A stretch of 64,000 nt of DNA. Source: Janthinobacterium rivuli. GTDB lineage: Bacteria > Pseudomonadota > Gammaproteobacteria > Burkholderiales > Burkholderiaceae_D. Shown here piece by piece: positions 49,884 through 60,467 of the stretch; position 1 is the stretch's first letter, and every line of letters begins with the position of its first letter. A program made the translations under genes and the position numbers. Under the pieces are notes generated by a model. That model did not search any database. It worked only from the letters and a program-made list of their open reading frames with translations, and was not told the origin of the DNA. Where the stretch lies: contig NZ_WFLJ01000008.1 in assembly GCF_009208735.1 (NCBI RefSeq), forward strand, positions 1 to 64,000, in the 5' to 3' direction.

Positions 49884-52661
49884 ATGATAAACAGTCCTGT
49901 CCCGGCCTATGTCTTTGGCCCGTTTCGCCTTTTGCCGCTAGAACGCCTGCTGTTCGAGGGCGACCGCGCGCTGCGCCTGGGCAGCCGGGCCATGGACTTG
50001 CTGCTGGCGCTGCTGGAGCGCGCCGGCGACATCGTCGACAAGCATGAACTGCTGGCCATCGTCTGGCCCAATGCCGTGGTCGATGACGCGACCTTGCGCG
50101 TGCACCTGGCGGCGCTGCGCAAGGCGCTCGGCGATGGCCGCGATGGCCAGCGCTACATCACCACCATTCCCGGGCGCGGCTACGGCTTCCTGGCGCCGTT
50201 GGCGCACACGGGCCGGCAGGCGCCCGGTGCGGGTGGCGCCGAGCCGCGCCACAACCTGCCCGTCATGCTGACGCGCATGCTGGGCCGCGCGGAAGTGCTG
50301 CAAACGATGGCCAACCAGTTGCTGCAATTGCGCCTGCTGTGCATTGCCGGTCCGGGCGGCATCGGCAAGACCACCCTGGCCGTCGTCCTGGCCACGCGCG
50401 TGCTGCGCCGCTATGCCGACGGCGTGTGTTTCGTCGACCTGTCGCCGCTGGAAGAGGGCCGCCTGGTGCCGCTGGCGCTGGCCACGGCGCTCGGGGTGGC
50501 GGTGCCGGCCGGCGACGCCATGCCGCTCCTGCTGGCCTACCTGCGCCCGCGCCACATGCTGATCGTGCTCGATAACTGCGAGCACGTGATCGGCGCGGCC
50601 GCCACGCTGGCCGACGCCTTGCTCAAGGGCGCGCCGCTGCTGCACGTGCTGGCCACCAGCCGCGAGCCGCTGCGCCTGACCAGCGAGCAGTTGCAGCGCC
50701 TGCCCGCGCTGGAGTTGCCGCCCGCCGACGCCGTGCCCGATGCGGCGGCGGTCCGGCACTTCGCCGCGGTGCAGCTGTTTTGCGAACGCTGCGCGGCGGT
50801 CGACGATGCGTTCGTGCTGGCCGACGCCGACGTGCCCGTGGTGGTGGACATCTGCCGGCGCCTCGACGGCATCCCGCTGGCGCTGGAACTGGCGGCCGGA
50901 CGCATCGGCCATTTCGGCCTGCACGAATTGCGCCGCCAGCTCGATGACCGCTTTCGCCTGCTCACGCGCGGCGCGCGCAACATGCCCCTGCGCCACCAGA
51001 CCCTGCGCGCCACCCTGGACTGGAGCTACGGCCTGCTCGACGCGCAAGAGCGCCAGGTGCTGCAGGCGCTGAGCGTGTTCAAGAGCCGCTTCCGCCTGGA
51101 GTCGGCCAGCGCCGTGGCGGGCTGCGACGTGTTCGACACCGTGGCCGACCTGGCCGCGAAGTCCCTCGTCAGCATCGAGTTTTGCCGCCAGCACGTGTAT
51201 TACCGGCTGCTCGACACCACGCGCGCCTACGCCGCGGCGCAGCTGTCGGCGGGCGGTGGCGCGGGCGTCGTGCTGCTGCGCCATGCGCGCCATTGCCTGG
51301 GCCTGGCCGCGCGCATCGCCACCGACTGGGGCAGCATGCCGCCGGCCCACTGGAGCGCGCGCTATGGCCGCCATGTCGACGACCTGCGCGCCGCCATCGA
51401 CTGGGCCTTCGGCGAGGAGGGCGACGTGGCGCTGGGCGTGGCGCTGACCCTGGCCGCGCAAACTCTGTTCTATCAGCTGTCGCTGATGGATGAATACCGC
51501 GTGCGCGTGGAGCGGGCGCTCGAACGCATGGCCACGCATGCGGTGGACGACACTGACAGCGAAATGCGGCTGCATGGCTTGCAGGCGCACCTGCTGTTGC
51601 ATACGCAGGGCATCACGGGCACCATGCTGCGTTCATTCCAGCGCGGCTATGCGCTGGCCATGCGCACGGACGATGGCCATCGCCGCTTTGAGGCGATTTG
51701 CGGCATGTGGTTGTGCAGCCTGAAGCTGGCCGATTTCCAGCGCGCCGACAGTTACGTCACCGAGCTTGCCGTCCTGTGCGAGGCGCGCGACGACACGGCG
51801 ATGCGGCTGGTGCTGGCGCGCATGCGGGCCGTGGGCGAGTATGTGCAGGGACGCTACGCGCAGTCGGCGGCGCTGGCGCGCATGGTGCTCGCGCATCCCG
51901 AGGGCGCGGGGCGGCTGGGCTGCAACAATGCCTTGCTGGCCGATCAGCAGGTTTGCCTGCGCGGCACGCTGGCGCGCTGCCTGTGGATGCAGGGCCGCCC
52001 CGACGACGCCCTGGCGCTGGCGCGCGAGACAGTGGCGGTGGGCTTCGAGCACAATGGCGTCACGCTGTGCGTGGCGCTGGCCGTCAATGCCATTCCCGTC
52101 GCCCTGTGGTGCGGGCAGCGGGGACTGGCGCATGCCTGGACTTGCCTGCTGTGCGAGCATGCGGCCCGCTATGGCTTGCTGTACTGGAGCGCCTGGGGCG
52201 CCGCCTACCAGCGCCTGCTCGATGGGGGCGAGGCGCTGGCGGATTTTCCCTGGCCTTCGGTGCGCAGCTGGCCGATACAGGTCGATTTGATGGCCACCCT
52301 GCACGACGCGGCCGCCGATAGCGAGGCGCTGCGCCGCGCGCGCATGGGCCTGGCGCCGTGGAGCGCGCCGGAAGTGCTGCGCCGCGACGCGCACCATCGC
52401 TGGCGGGCGCTGGCGCAAGACGATGCGGCCGGCCTGGAAGCGGTGCGCGCGCAACTGGATGAAGCGTTGCTGCTGGCCAGGGACCAGCAGGCGCCGGGCT
52501 GGGAGCTGCGCTGCGCCACCAGCCTGGCGGCCGTGTTGCAGGCGCAGGGATGCCGCGCCGCCGCGCATGCCGTGCTGGCCCCCGTCCATGCCGGCTACCG
52601 GCAGGGCCGCGACACGATGGACGTGATGGCGGCGGCGGCCTTGCTGGCGCGGCTGGCCTGA
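49884..52661 (+). CDS. Winged-helix/ATPase/TPR-type transcriptional regulator
   Basis: A 925-residue regulator. An OmpR-type winged-helix DNA-binding domain (about 1-100: FGPFRLLPLERLLFEGDRAL, ending RYITTIPGRGYGFLAPL) is followed by an ATPase with Walker A GPGGIGKTT (about residue 155) and MLIVLDNCEHVIG, and a C-terminal half with helical repeats. This layout matches the LuxR/AfsR-like 'BTAD/NB-ARC' regulators that integrate a signal to activate transcription; no receiver domain is present. No nearby target is apparent except the EAL/receptor genes upstream; the lipase cluster is convergent. Confidence 0.75.
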   Translation: MINSPVPAYVFGPFRLLPLERLLFEGDRALRLGSRAMDLLLALLERAGDIVDKHELLAIVWPNAVVDDATLRVHLAALRKALGDGRDGQRYITTIPGRGYGFLAPLAHTGRQAPGAGGAEPRHNLPVMLTRMLGRAEVLQTMANQLLQLRLLCIAGPGGIGKTTLAVVLATRVLRRYADGVCFVDLSPLEEGRLVPLALATALGVAVPAGDAMPLLLAYLRPRHMLIVLDNCEHVIGAAATLADALLKGAPLLHVLATSREPLRLTSEQLQRLPALELPPADAVPDAAAVRHFAAVQLFCERCAAVDDAFVLADADVPVVVDICRRLDGIPLALELAAGRIGHFGLHELRRQLDDRFRLLTRGARNMPLRHQTLRATLDWSYGLLDAQERQVLQALSVFKSRFRLESASAVAGCDVFDTVADLAAKSLVSIEFCRQHVYYRLLDTTRAYAAAQLSAGGGAGVVLLRHARHCLGLAARIATDWGSMPPAHWSARYGRHVDDLRAAIDWAFGEEGDVALGVALTLAAQTLFYQLSLMDEYRVRVERALERMATHAVDDTDSEMRLHGLQAHLLLHTQGITGTMLRSFQRGYALAMRTDDGHRRFEAICGMWLCSLKLADFQRADSYVTELAVLCEARDDTAMRLVLARMRAVGEYVQGRYAQSAALARMVLAHPEGAGRLGCNNALLADQQVCLRGTLARCLWMQGRPDDALALARETVAVGFEHNGVTLCVALAVNAIPVALWCGQRGLAHAWTCLLCEHAARYGLLYWSAWGAAYQRLLDGGEALADFPWPSVRSWPIQVDLMATLHDAAADSEALRRARMGLAPWSAPEVLRRDAHHRWRALAQDDAAGLEAVRAQLDEALLLARDQQAPGWELRCATSLAAVLQAQGCRAAAHAVLAPVHAGYRQGRDTMDVMAAAALLARLA

Positions 52662-52664
52662 AGG

Positions 52665-53582
52665 CTATTCGTAGGCGCCCAGGCGGCGCTGTTCCTCCGG
52701 CGTGAAACTGGCGTCGCGCAGCTGCTGCACGGCTGCCGCATCCTGCGCGCCGCCGGGCAGGCTGGCTTTCTGTGCTTGATAGGCGATCACGCGCTGCTGC
52801 CACTGCGATTCCTCGCGGTCCAGTTCCGCCAGGCGCGCCGCCGCCGCCGGCGTGAAGGTGCTGGCGCGCAGGCGGTAGACCGCATTCTCGTCGCCGCCCT
52901 GGGCGCGCAGCGCCTTCACGGATTCATCCAGCTTGACCACTTGCAGCGGCGCGTCGCGCGCGGCGCGCTGGGCTGGCGACAGCTTCTGGTCCAGCGCGGC
53001 CAGTTGCGCCTGGCGCTGCGCTTCATCGAGCGTCGTGTCGGCGAGTATCGCCATGCGCGCCACGGCGTCGTCGTCGTACGCGTCGCTGGCGCCGAACAGG
53101 CCCGCGCTTTCCTCGGGCGTAAAATAATTGCCGCGCAGGGAGCGCATGGCTTGCAGGCGCGCGCGCGCCGCCAGGGCCGCATCGGCTTGCGCCGGCAAGG
53201 CCTGTTCCGCGCCGACCAGCGCCTGCTTGTAGGCCAGATATGCGCCCAGCAGGCGCTTCGCGTCGCGCGCGGGCACGGGCGTCAGGCGCCGGTCCAGCTC
53301 CGCCTCGATCTGGCTGCGGATGGCGGCCAGCGGTTTTTCACCGAGGCCCGCCAGGTAGTAGTCGAAGAGGTGGGCCAGTTCCGCGTCGACCACCAGCTTG
53401 TCGCCGGCGGCCACCGTCACGTTGCCGTCGGGCCGCGTGCCTTGCATCGAGCGCACGAACGCGAACAGGTCCGGTTCCGCCTTTTCCGGTGGCGGCGCGG
53501 GCGGTTCGCCCGGGCGCAGCACCAGGTACAGGGCCAGGGCTGCCAGGCTGGCGCCGATGATCCATTTCGCGTTCGTGCGCAT
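52665..53582 (-). CDS. lifO: Lipase-specific foldase (lipase chaperone) LifO
   Basis: A 305-residue membrane-anchored chaperone. ATG 53582 follows a strong AGGAGG site. One N-terminal membrane helix (about 5-22), a Pro-rich linker, then the family motif LFDYYLAGLGE (near 68-78), and a long helical region. The foldase folds its cognate lipase in the periplasm before type II secretion. It lies ten bases behind the lipase gene on the same strand, the usual order lipase-foldase. Confidence 0.92.
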   Translation of the reverse strand: MRTNAKWIIGASLAALALYLVLRPGEPPAPPPEKAEPDLFAFVRSMQGTRPDGNVTVAAGDKLVVDAELAHLFDYYLAGLGEKPLAAIRSQIEAELDRRLTPVPARDAKRLLGAYLAYKQALVGAEQALPAQADAALAARARLQAMRSLRGNYFTPEESAGLFGASDAYDDDAVARMAILADTTLDEAQRQAQLAALDQKLSPAQRAARDAPLQVVKLDESVKALRAQGGDENAVYRLRASTFTPAAAARLAELDREESQWQQRVIAYQAQKASLPGGAQDAAAVQQLRDASFTPEEQRRLGAYE

Positions 53583-53592
53583 CGTCGCCTCC

Positions 53593-54588
<996 letters not shown>

Positions 54589-54596
54589 TTAAAAAT

Positions 54597-54610
54597 AGCG
54601 AGCGCTCGGT
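54597..54610. promoter_or_regulatory. TetR-type operator-like palindrome between lipase and regulator
   Basis: AGCGAGCGCTCGGT resembles the ACCGAGCGCTCGGT-type inverted repeats bound by TetR-family proteins; 12 of 14 bases agree with its own reverse complement. It lies 90 bases from the lipase start and 217 bases from the regulator start. A TATAAT -10 box for the regulator is seen at 54739-54744. The rest of 54508-54826 is AT-rich without further motifs. Confidence 0.5.
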
Positions 54611-54826
54611 TTTTTGAATGTAGCACCGCTGGATTGAAATTGCATTTGAATTACATGATGCAGCGCAATAACTGTGGGAATTTGGCGTTGCTGTTGCGCC
54701 TATTGCAAAGTTGGAAAGTCACAGTTGTTTTCCTGAGCTATAATCGGGCCGCATCAGCCGTTCCGCCGTCTTGCCATGCCGTGTCCCGGCATGGCATGGA
54801 TATCGTTCCTACACCGTTATTTGGGA

Positions 54827-55522
54827 ATGCACTTGTCGACCCATTTTAATTTTGAACAGTTTCAGCAGATGACGCCTTTAAATGGCGAAAACATCTGGGA
54901 ATATATTCTTGACCGCCACGCGGAGCGCATTGGCGTCAAGCGCCGCAAGCCGGCGCTGGAAAATCTTGAACGCATCTTCGTCGCCACCTTCCGCCTGGCC
55001 AATGACGTGGGCTTCCGCGCCATGAGCTTGCGCGACCTGTGCCGCGAGACGGGGCTGTCGATGGGCGGCCTGTATGGCTACATCACCAGCAAGGACCAAC
55101 TGGCCGAAATGATCGAGGACGTGGTGCGCCACGCCACGCAAGCCTTGCCGCTGCTGTTTGCCGACGTGAAGTCGCCGCTGGACCGCCTGGAGGCGATGAT
55201 ACGCTCGTCGATCTACCTGTCCGAAGTGCTGCAGCCGTGGTTTTATTTCGTCTTCATGGATTCGCGCGTGCTGCAGGTGGAGCAGCGCAGCATGGCGAAG
55301 AATTCGGAACTGTATGTGCAGACCCTGATCGCCGCCACCATCGGCGAAATCGAACCGAAGCCGCAGGGCGATCCGACCCTGCTGGCCGCGCACTGCCTGG
55401 CCCTGTTCCAGGACTGGTACGTGAAGCGCTGGAAGTACCGCGCGGCGAAGGTCAATGTCGACGATTTCGCCGATAGCGTCGTCGGTACGGTGCGCGGGTA
55501 TTTGAGTATGAGCGGTGTTTAG
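54827..55522 (+). CDS. TetR/AcrR-family regulator divergent from the lipase
   Basis: About 231 residues. A helix-turn-helix (residues about 55-95: ANDVGFRAMSLRDLCRETGLS, split here) is typical of TetR, then a ligand-binding helical domain. The start is unsettled: ATG 54827 is chosen, ATG 54869 is the main alternative, and a longer frame begins at 54776. Given position it may control the lipase/foldase pair, probably with a fatty acid or lipid effector; this is inference from location. Confidence 0.75.
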   Translation: MHLSTHFNFEQFQQMTPLNGENIWEYILDRHAERIGVKRRKPALENLERIFVATFRLANDVGFRAMSLRDLCRETGLSMGGLYGYITSKDQLAEMIEDVVRHATQALPLLFADVKSPLDRLEAMIRSSIYLSEVLQPWFYFVFMDSRVLQVEQRSMAKNSELYVQTLIAATIGEIEPKPQGDPTLLAAHCLALFQDWYVKRWKYRAAKVNVDDFADSVVGTVRGYLSMSGV

Positions 55523-55549
55523 TCCAGACTCTCAACCCCAGAGCAAGAT

Positions 55550-55594
55550 CCGGGGTCGGACGGGGACGCCGAGTCCCTCAGGGTCCGACCCCGG
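55550..55594. repeat. Dispersed palindromic repeat, copy 2
   Basis: CCGGGGTCGGAC (55550-55561) and GTCCGACCCCGG (55583-55594) form a 12-base perfect stem around a smaller stem (GGGAC/GTCCC). Preceding bases (CAACCCCAGAGCAAGAT) match the flank of copy 1 at 23870-23934 when that copy is read on the other strand. A T-run after position 55612 makes this copy work as a terminator between the convergent TetR and PBP1A genes. Confidence 0.6.
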
Positions 55595-55622
55595 CCCTTC
55601 GGTTGGGGCCTGATTTTTTAAG

Positions 55623-57947
55623 CTAGTTCGTCTCCACCGGCACCGTCTCCGGCAGCGCCGCCGGATCCGTCGGCGTCTCTGCATCCATGTCCAGCGTTTT
55701 CACGCCATTCATGTCGATGAATTCATCGTACAGCCACTCGCCGTCGACCTGGCTCAGGCCCGCCGGCACGGCGCGCGTGATCTGCGGGCGCGTGGAGAGC
55801 GCGGTGCGCATGTAGTCGATCCAGATCGGCATGGCCAGGGACGAACCGAATTCGCGTCCGCCCAAGGACTTGGGCTCGTCATAGCCCATCCATGCCACGG
55901 CCACGATGCCGCCGCCGTAGCCGGCGAACCAGCCGTCGACGGCGTCGCTGGTGGTACCCGTCTTGCCGGCGATGTCGCTGCGTCCCAGTTTTTTCGTCGC
56001 CGCCGCGCCCGTGCCCGTGCGCGTGACTTCGCGCAGCATGCTGTCCATCACGAAGGCGTTGCGCGGGTCCAGCGCCAGGGTCTTGTCGTCGTTTGGCGCG
56101 GGCGGCTTGGTCTGCATCAGCACCGTGCCCCTGGCGTCGACGATGCGGTCGATCAGATACGGTTCCACCTGGTGGCCGCCATTGGCGAACAGGGCGTAGG
56201 CGCCCGCCATCTGTACGGGCGTGACGGAACCCGTGCCCAGCGCCATGGTCAGATTGCTGGGCTGGCGGGCCGGGTCGAAGCCGAATTTTTCCAGGAAGTC
56301 GTGCGTGTACGACACCCCCAGCGCACGCAGGATGCGCACCGAGGCCACGTTCTTCGACTGCGCCAGCGCGTAGCGCATGGTGATCGGACCGTCGAACTTG
56401 AAGTCGTCATTCTGCGGCGCCCACACCTTGCCGCCCGCCTGCATTTCCAGGGGCACGTCGTTGATCAGAGTGGCCGGCGAAAAGCCTTTTTCCAGCGCCG
56501 CCGAATACACGAAGGGCTTCATGGCCGAACCGGGCTGGCGCCAGGCCTGCGTGACGTGGTTGAACTTTTGCAGGTTGTAGTCGAAGCCGCCCACCATGGC
56601 ATGGTAGGCGCCCGTTTCCGCGTCCAGCGAAACGAAGGCGGCGGCCACCAGCGGCACTTGCGTGATGGCCCAGTTGCCCTTGGCATCCTGGCTGATGCGG
56701 ATCACGGCGCCCGGGCGCAGCTTGATGCCGGCGCTCGCCTTGGCGGACAGGGCGGGGGCGGCAAAACGCAAGCCTTCGCCCGTGATGGCCTTGGCGTCGC
56801 CGTCGCCGATGTCGGCCAGCACCTTGCCGCTGGCCACTTGGGTGACGACGGCGGCGATCAGGCCGTCGCTGTCCGGGCGTTTTTGCAGCGCAGCATCGAT
56901 GGCGTCGTCGCGCTGCTCGGCCTCAAGCGGCATGTCGATGAAGGTTTCCGGGCCGCGGTAGCCGTGGCGCTGGTCGTAGGCGATGACGTTGCGGCGCGTC
57001 GAGGCATAGGCCGCATCCTGGTCCGCCTTCAAAATCGTCGTGTAGACGCTGATGCCCTTGGTGTAGCTGTCTTCCTTGTATTGGGCATACACGGCCTGGC
57101 GCGCCAGTTCGGCCACGTATTCGGCGTGCGTATCAAAACCCTGCTTGCCGCGGCTGTTGATATGCAGCGGCTGCGCCAGCGCCTGGCGGTACTGGCCTTC
57201 GCTGATGTAATCGAGTTCGCGCATGCGTTTCAAGACCAGCTGCTGGCGCGCGTGCGCCTTTTTCGGATTGCTGATCGGGTTGTGGCGCGAGGGGTTTTGC
57301 GGCAGGCCCGCCAGCATGGCCATTTCCGCGATCGACAGCGCATTCAGCGGCTTGCCGAAGTAGGTCTGCGCCGCGCTGCCGAAGCCGAACGAACGCTGGC
57401 CCAGGTACATCTGGTTCATGTACAGCTCGAGAATCTGCTCTTTCGACAGGGCCGCTTCGATCTTCAGGGCCAGCATGATTTCATTGAGCTTGCGCGAAGC
57501 GACCTTTTCGCGCGTCAGGAAGAAGTTGCGCGCCACCTGCATGGTGATGGTGGAGCCGCCGCCGTGGCCGAAGCCGTGGCGCAGGTTCGACAGCACGGCG
57601 CCGCCGGCGCGCACGAAGTCGATGCCGTGGTGTTCGTAGAAGCGGCCATCCTCGATGGCCAGCAAGGCTTTTTTCATCATTTCCGGCACTTGCGCGATCG
57701 GCACGAAGTCGCGGTGCTCTTCGCCGAATTCGCCGATCAGCACATTGTCGGCCGTGTACACGCGCAGCGGGATCTTCGGCTGGTAGTCCGTGATGACGTC
57801 CAGGTCGGGCAGGCGGGGGCGCACGTACAGGAACAGGTAGGCGGCCAGCAGCACGGCGGCGGCCAGCGCGGCGCAGCCGGCGATGATGAAGCCGCGCACG
57901 GTGGCGCGGCGGGAAGGCCAGGGGAATCCGGATCGTTTGGCAGTCAA
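55623..57947 (-). CDS. mrcA: Penicillin-binding protein 1A, bifunctional
   Basis: A 774-residue class A PBP with a cytoplasmic tail, one transmembrane helix (about 20-42), a transglycosylase domain with catalytic motif AIEDGRFYEHHGID (near 100) and a transpeptidase domain with SxxK in GSAMKPF (Ser about 480), AQSKNVAS (SxN) and KTGTT. Makes and crosslinks cell-wall peptidoglycan. Length is close to other betaproteobacterial MrcA. Divergent from the OPT gene with a 199-base gap holding a leader hairpin. Confidence 0.93.
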   Translation of the reverse strand: MTAKRSGFPWPSRRATVRGFIIAGCAALAAAVLLAAYLFLYVRPRLPDLDVITDYQPKIPLRVYTADNVLIGEFGEEHRDFVPIAQVPEMMKKALLAIEDGRFYEHHGIDFVRAGGAVLSNLRHGFGHGGGSTITMQVARNFFLTREKVASRKLNEIMLALKIEAALSKEQILELYMNQMYLGQRSFGFGSAAQTYFGKPLNALSIAEMAMLAGLPQNPSRHNPISNPKKAHARQQLVLKRMRELDYISEGQYRQALAQPLHINSRGKQGFDTHAEYVAELARQAVYAQYKEDSYTKGISVYTTILKADQDAAYASTRRNVIAYDQRHGYRGPETFIDMPLEAEQRDDAIDAALQKRPDSDGLIAAVVTQVASGKVLADIGDGDAKAITGEGLRFAAPALSAKASAGIKLRPGAVIRISQDAKGNWAITQVPLVAAAFVSLDAETGAYHAMVGGFDYNLQKFNHVTQAWRQPGSAMKPFVYSAALEKGFSPATLINDVPLEMQAGGKVWAPQNDDFKFDGPITMRYALAQSKNVASVRILRALGVSYTHDFLEKFGFDPARQPSNLTMALGTGSVTPVQMAGAYALFANGGHQVEPYLIDRIVDARGTVLMQTKPPAPNDDKTLALDPRNAFVMDSMLREVTRTGTGAAATKKLGRSDIAGKTGTTSDAVDGWFAGYGGGIVAVAWMGYDEPKSLGGREFGSSLAMPIWIDYMRTALSTRPQITRAVPAGLSQVDGEWLYDEFIDMNGVKTLDMDAETPTDPAALPETVPVETN

Positions 57948-58095
57948 GGCAGTCTCACGTGAGCGTGCGGGGCACGGTGGCAGCGATTATAGACCAATGC
58001 GCCAGCGCCTCCCGTGCGGGCGGGGCGCCGGGACGGGGAGCAAAAAACCTTTTCATCGAAACGCGGCTGTGCGATAGTCTCGGCTTCAAGAAAAT

Positions 58096-58117
58096 AGCCC
58101 GGGCGTCGATCCGGGCT
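58096..58117 (+). promoter_or_regulatory. Leader hairpin ahead of the OPT transporter gene
   Basis: AGCCCGG (58096-58102) and CCGGGCT (58111-58117) form a stem with an eight-base loop, followed by a T-rich run (GTTTATTTTT) and the ribosome binding site AAGGAAA. As the neighbour is divergent PBP1A, the hairpin cannot end a foreign transcript, so it probably lies in the 5' leader. A -35-like TTTTCA and -10-like GATAGT precede it (spacer 17). Confidence 0.45.
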
Positions 58118-58146
58118 GTTTATTTTTAAAAATTAAGGAAATATCC

Positions 58147-60414
58147 ATGGCAAAAGATGCAACACCGAGCGTCGTGAAGCCCTACATCCCGGCCGATGCG
58201 AAGCTGCCCGAGATGACCTTCCGCGCCCTGTTCATGGGCGTCATCCTGGGGATGGTCTTTGGCGCCTCCTCGCTGTATCTGGTGCTGAAAGTGGGCCTGA
58301 CCGTCAGCGCCTCGATCCCCGTCGCCGTGATCGCCATCACCCTGTTCGGCCTGGCCAAGAAGGTGGGCGGCAAGGATTCGTCGATCCTGGAAAACAGCAT
58401 CACGCAAACGGCCGGCTCGGCCGGCGAATCGCTGGCCTTCGGCCTGGGCGTGACCATGCCGGCCATCCTGATCCTCGGCTTCGACCTGGAAATCTCCAGG
58501 GTCATGCTGGTCGGTGTCCTCGGCGGCCTGCTGGGCATCCTGATGATGATCCCCATGCGCCGCACCATGATCGTCGACCAGCACAAGGAACTCAAATTCC
58601 CCGAAGGCACGGCGTGCGCCGAAGTGCTGAAGGCGGCCGCCACGGAAGAATCGCGCATCGCCGCCGGCGAAAGCATCGAGAAGGATTCGGCCGCCGCGCT
58701 GGACGCCAAGCGCCGCGCGAAGATCATCTTCGGCGGTTTCGCCGTCGGCTTGCTGTACAAGGTGTTCAATATCTCGTTCAAGGGCTGGAAGGACACGCCG
58801 GGCGTGGAATTCGCCGCGCCGCTCAAGGGCGGCTCCATCGGCGCCGAAATCTCGCCTGAGTTGCTGGGCGTCGGCTACATCATCGGCCCGCGCATCGCCG
58901 CCACCATGGCGGCCGGCGGCGTCTTGTCGTACCTGCTCCTGATCCCGATGATCAAGTTCTTCGGCGACAGCCTGACCACCGTGCTCTCGCCGGGCACCAA
59001 GTTGATCAGCGAAATGGGCGCCGACGACGTGCGCAGCGCCTACGTGCTGTACATCGGCGCGGGCGCCGTGGCCGCCGGCGGCCTGATTTCGCTGGTGCGC
59101 GCCATGCCCATGATCTGGCGCAGCCTGTCAGCCGGCCTGAAAGGCATCGGCAAGGGCGTCAAGACCGATTCCACCCTGCGCACGGACCAGGACATCCCCC
59201 TGAAATGGGTCGTCATCGGCTGCCTGTCCATCATCGCCGTGATCACCTTCGCCACGCCGCTGCACATGAATTTCCTCGGCGCGCTGCTGATCCTCGTCTT
59301 CGGCTTCCTGTTCGCCACCGTGTCGTCGCGCCTGACGGGCGAAATCGGCTCCTCGTCGAACCCGATCTCCGGCATGGCCGTGGCCACCTTGCTGTTTACC
59401 TGCCTGATCTTCCTGATCATGGGCTGGACGGGCGGGCGTTACTATGTGACGGCCCTGTCGGTGGGCGCCATCGTCTGCATCGCCGCCAGCAATGCGGGCA
59501 CCACGTCGCAAGACTTGAAGACCGGCTACCTGGTGGGCGCCACGCCGCGCCTGCAGCAGTACGCGATCCTGGCGGGCGCGCTGTCGTCGGCGCTGATCCT
59601 CGGTCCGATTCTGCTGAAGCTGAACGAGGCGAGCACCGTCTACGTGCCGGCCGCGCAAGTGGCGCCTGGCCTGACGGTCGACGCATCGAAGCTGACGGTG
59701 ACGGGCGAGCTGCATGGCCCGCAAGCCGAGACGGACCACACCACGTATAAAGTCTGGCAAAAGACCGATACCGTGGGCGGCCCGGTCGGCAAGTATTTCG
59801 TCAAGGAAGATGGCCAGCTCGCTTACCTGGTCGACCCGGGCATCAATGGCCATTACAGCAAGCGCCCGGACGGCTCGGAAGTGAAGAAATACGACGCGCC
59901 GAAGGCCGTGCTGATGTCCTACATCATCAAGGGCATCCTCGACCAGCAGCTACCGTGGACCCTGGTGCTGTTTGGCGTGATGATCGCCGTGGTGCTGGAG
60001 ATGGCCGGTATCCCGTCGCTGGCGTTTTCGGTCGGCGTGTACCTGCCGCTGTCGTCGACCCTGCCGATCTTCGTCGGCGGCCTGGTGCGCTGGCTGGCGG
60101 ACCGCCGCAACAACAAGCTGGAACACAACGCCAAGCTCAATGAAGAAGAGCGCCAGCTGGCGGGCGACCGCAGTTCGGGCGTGCTGCTGGCGTCCGGCTA
60201 CATCGCCGGCGGCGCGCTGGCCGGCATCATCATCGCCATCACGGCCGGCGTGCTGACGCACTTCGACCAGATGATGGCCGACTGGGCCGAGCACGGCAAT
60301 CCGTTCTACGCGGGCCTGCACTCGGATGCGCTGTCGCTGCTGCCGTATGCCGTCATCATCGTGCTGCTGTATGTCGTCGCCAGAGAGAAAAAGACGAACA
60401 GCCCGCAGGCTTGA
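58147..60414 (+). CDS. OPT-family oligopeptide transporter
   Basis: A 755-residue inner-membrane proton-coupled transporter with about 14-16 hydrophobic segments, including MTFRALFMGVILGMVFGASS at the start. ENSITQTAGSAGESLAFGLG, and the ELKFPEGTACAEVLKA segment, match the bacterial OPT/TIGR00733 group. It imports small peptides or metal-peptide complexes; substrates are not predictable. A soluble loop (about 500-580) is present. ATG 58147 follows the AAGGAA site. A bidirectional terminator follows. Confidence 0.9.
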   Translation: MAKDATPSVVKPYIPADAKLPEMTFRALFMGVILGMVFGASSLYLVLKVGLTVSASIPVAVIAITLFGLAKKVGGKDSSILENSITQTAGSAGESLAFGLGVTMPAILILGFDLEISRVMLVGVLGGLLGILMMIPMRRTMIVDQHKELKFPEGTACAEVLKAAATEESRIAAGESIEKDSAAALDAKRRAKIIFGGFAVGLLYKVFNISFKGWKDTPGVEFAAPLKGGSIGAEISPELLGVGYIIGPRIAATMAAGGVLSYLLLIPMIKFFGDSLTTVLSPGTKLISEMGADDVRSAYVLYIGAGAVAAGGLISLVRAMPMIWRSLSAGLKGIGKGVKTDSTLRTDQDIPLKWVVIGCLSIIAVITFATPLHMNFLGALLILVFGFLFATVSSRLTGEIGSSSNPISGMAVATLLFTCLIFLIMGWTGGRYYVTALSVGAIVCIAASNAGTTSQDLKTGYLVGATPRLQQYAILAGALSSALILGPILLKLNEASTVYVPAAQVAPGLTVDASKLTVTGELHGPQAETDHTTYKVWQKTDTVGGPVGKYFVKEDGQLAYLVDPGINGHYSKRPDGSEVKKYDAPKAVLMSYIIKGILDQQLPWTLVLFGVMIAVVLEMAGIPSLAFSVGVYLPLSSTLPIFVGGLVRWLADRRNNKLEHNAKLNEEERQLAGDRSSGVLLASGYIAGGALAGIIIAITAGVLTHFDQMMADWAEHGNPFYAGLHSDALSLLPYAVIIVLLYVVAREKKTNSPQA

Positions 60415-60433
60415 TGTTTTAAGCACGCCAATG

Positions 60434-60467
60434 AAAACCGCCCGGATCGCACCGGGCGGTTTTTTTA
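60434..60467. terminator. Bidirectional intrinsic terminator after the OPT gene
   Basis: ACCGCCCGG (60437-60445) and CCGGGCGGT (60452-60460) around an ATCGCA loop, flanked by an A-run and an eight-base T-run. It terminates the OPT gene and on the minus strand the AAC(3)-like gene, whose stop it abuts. Confidence 0.88.
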
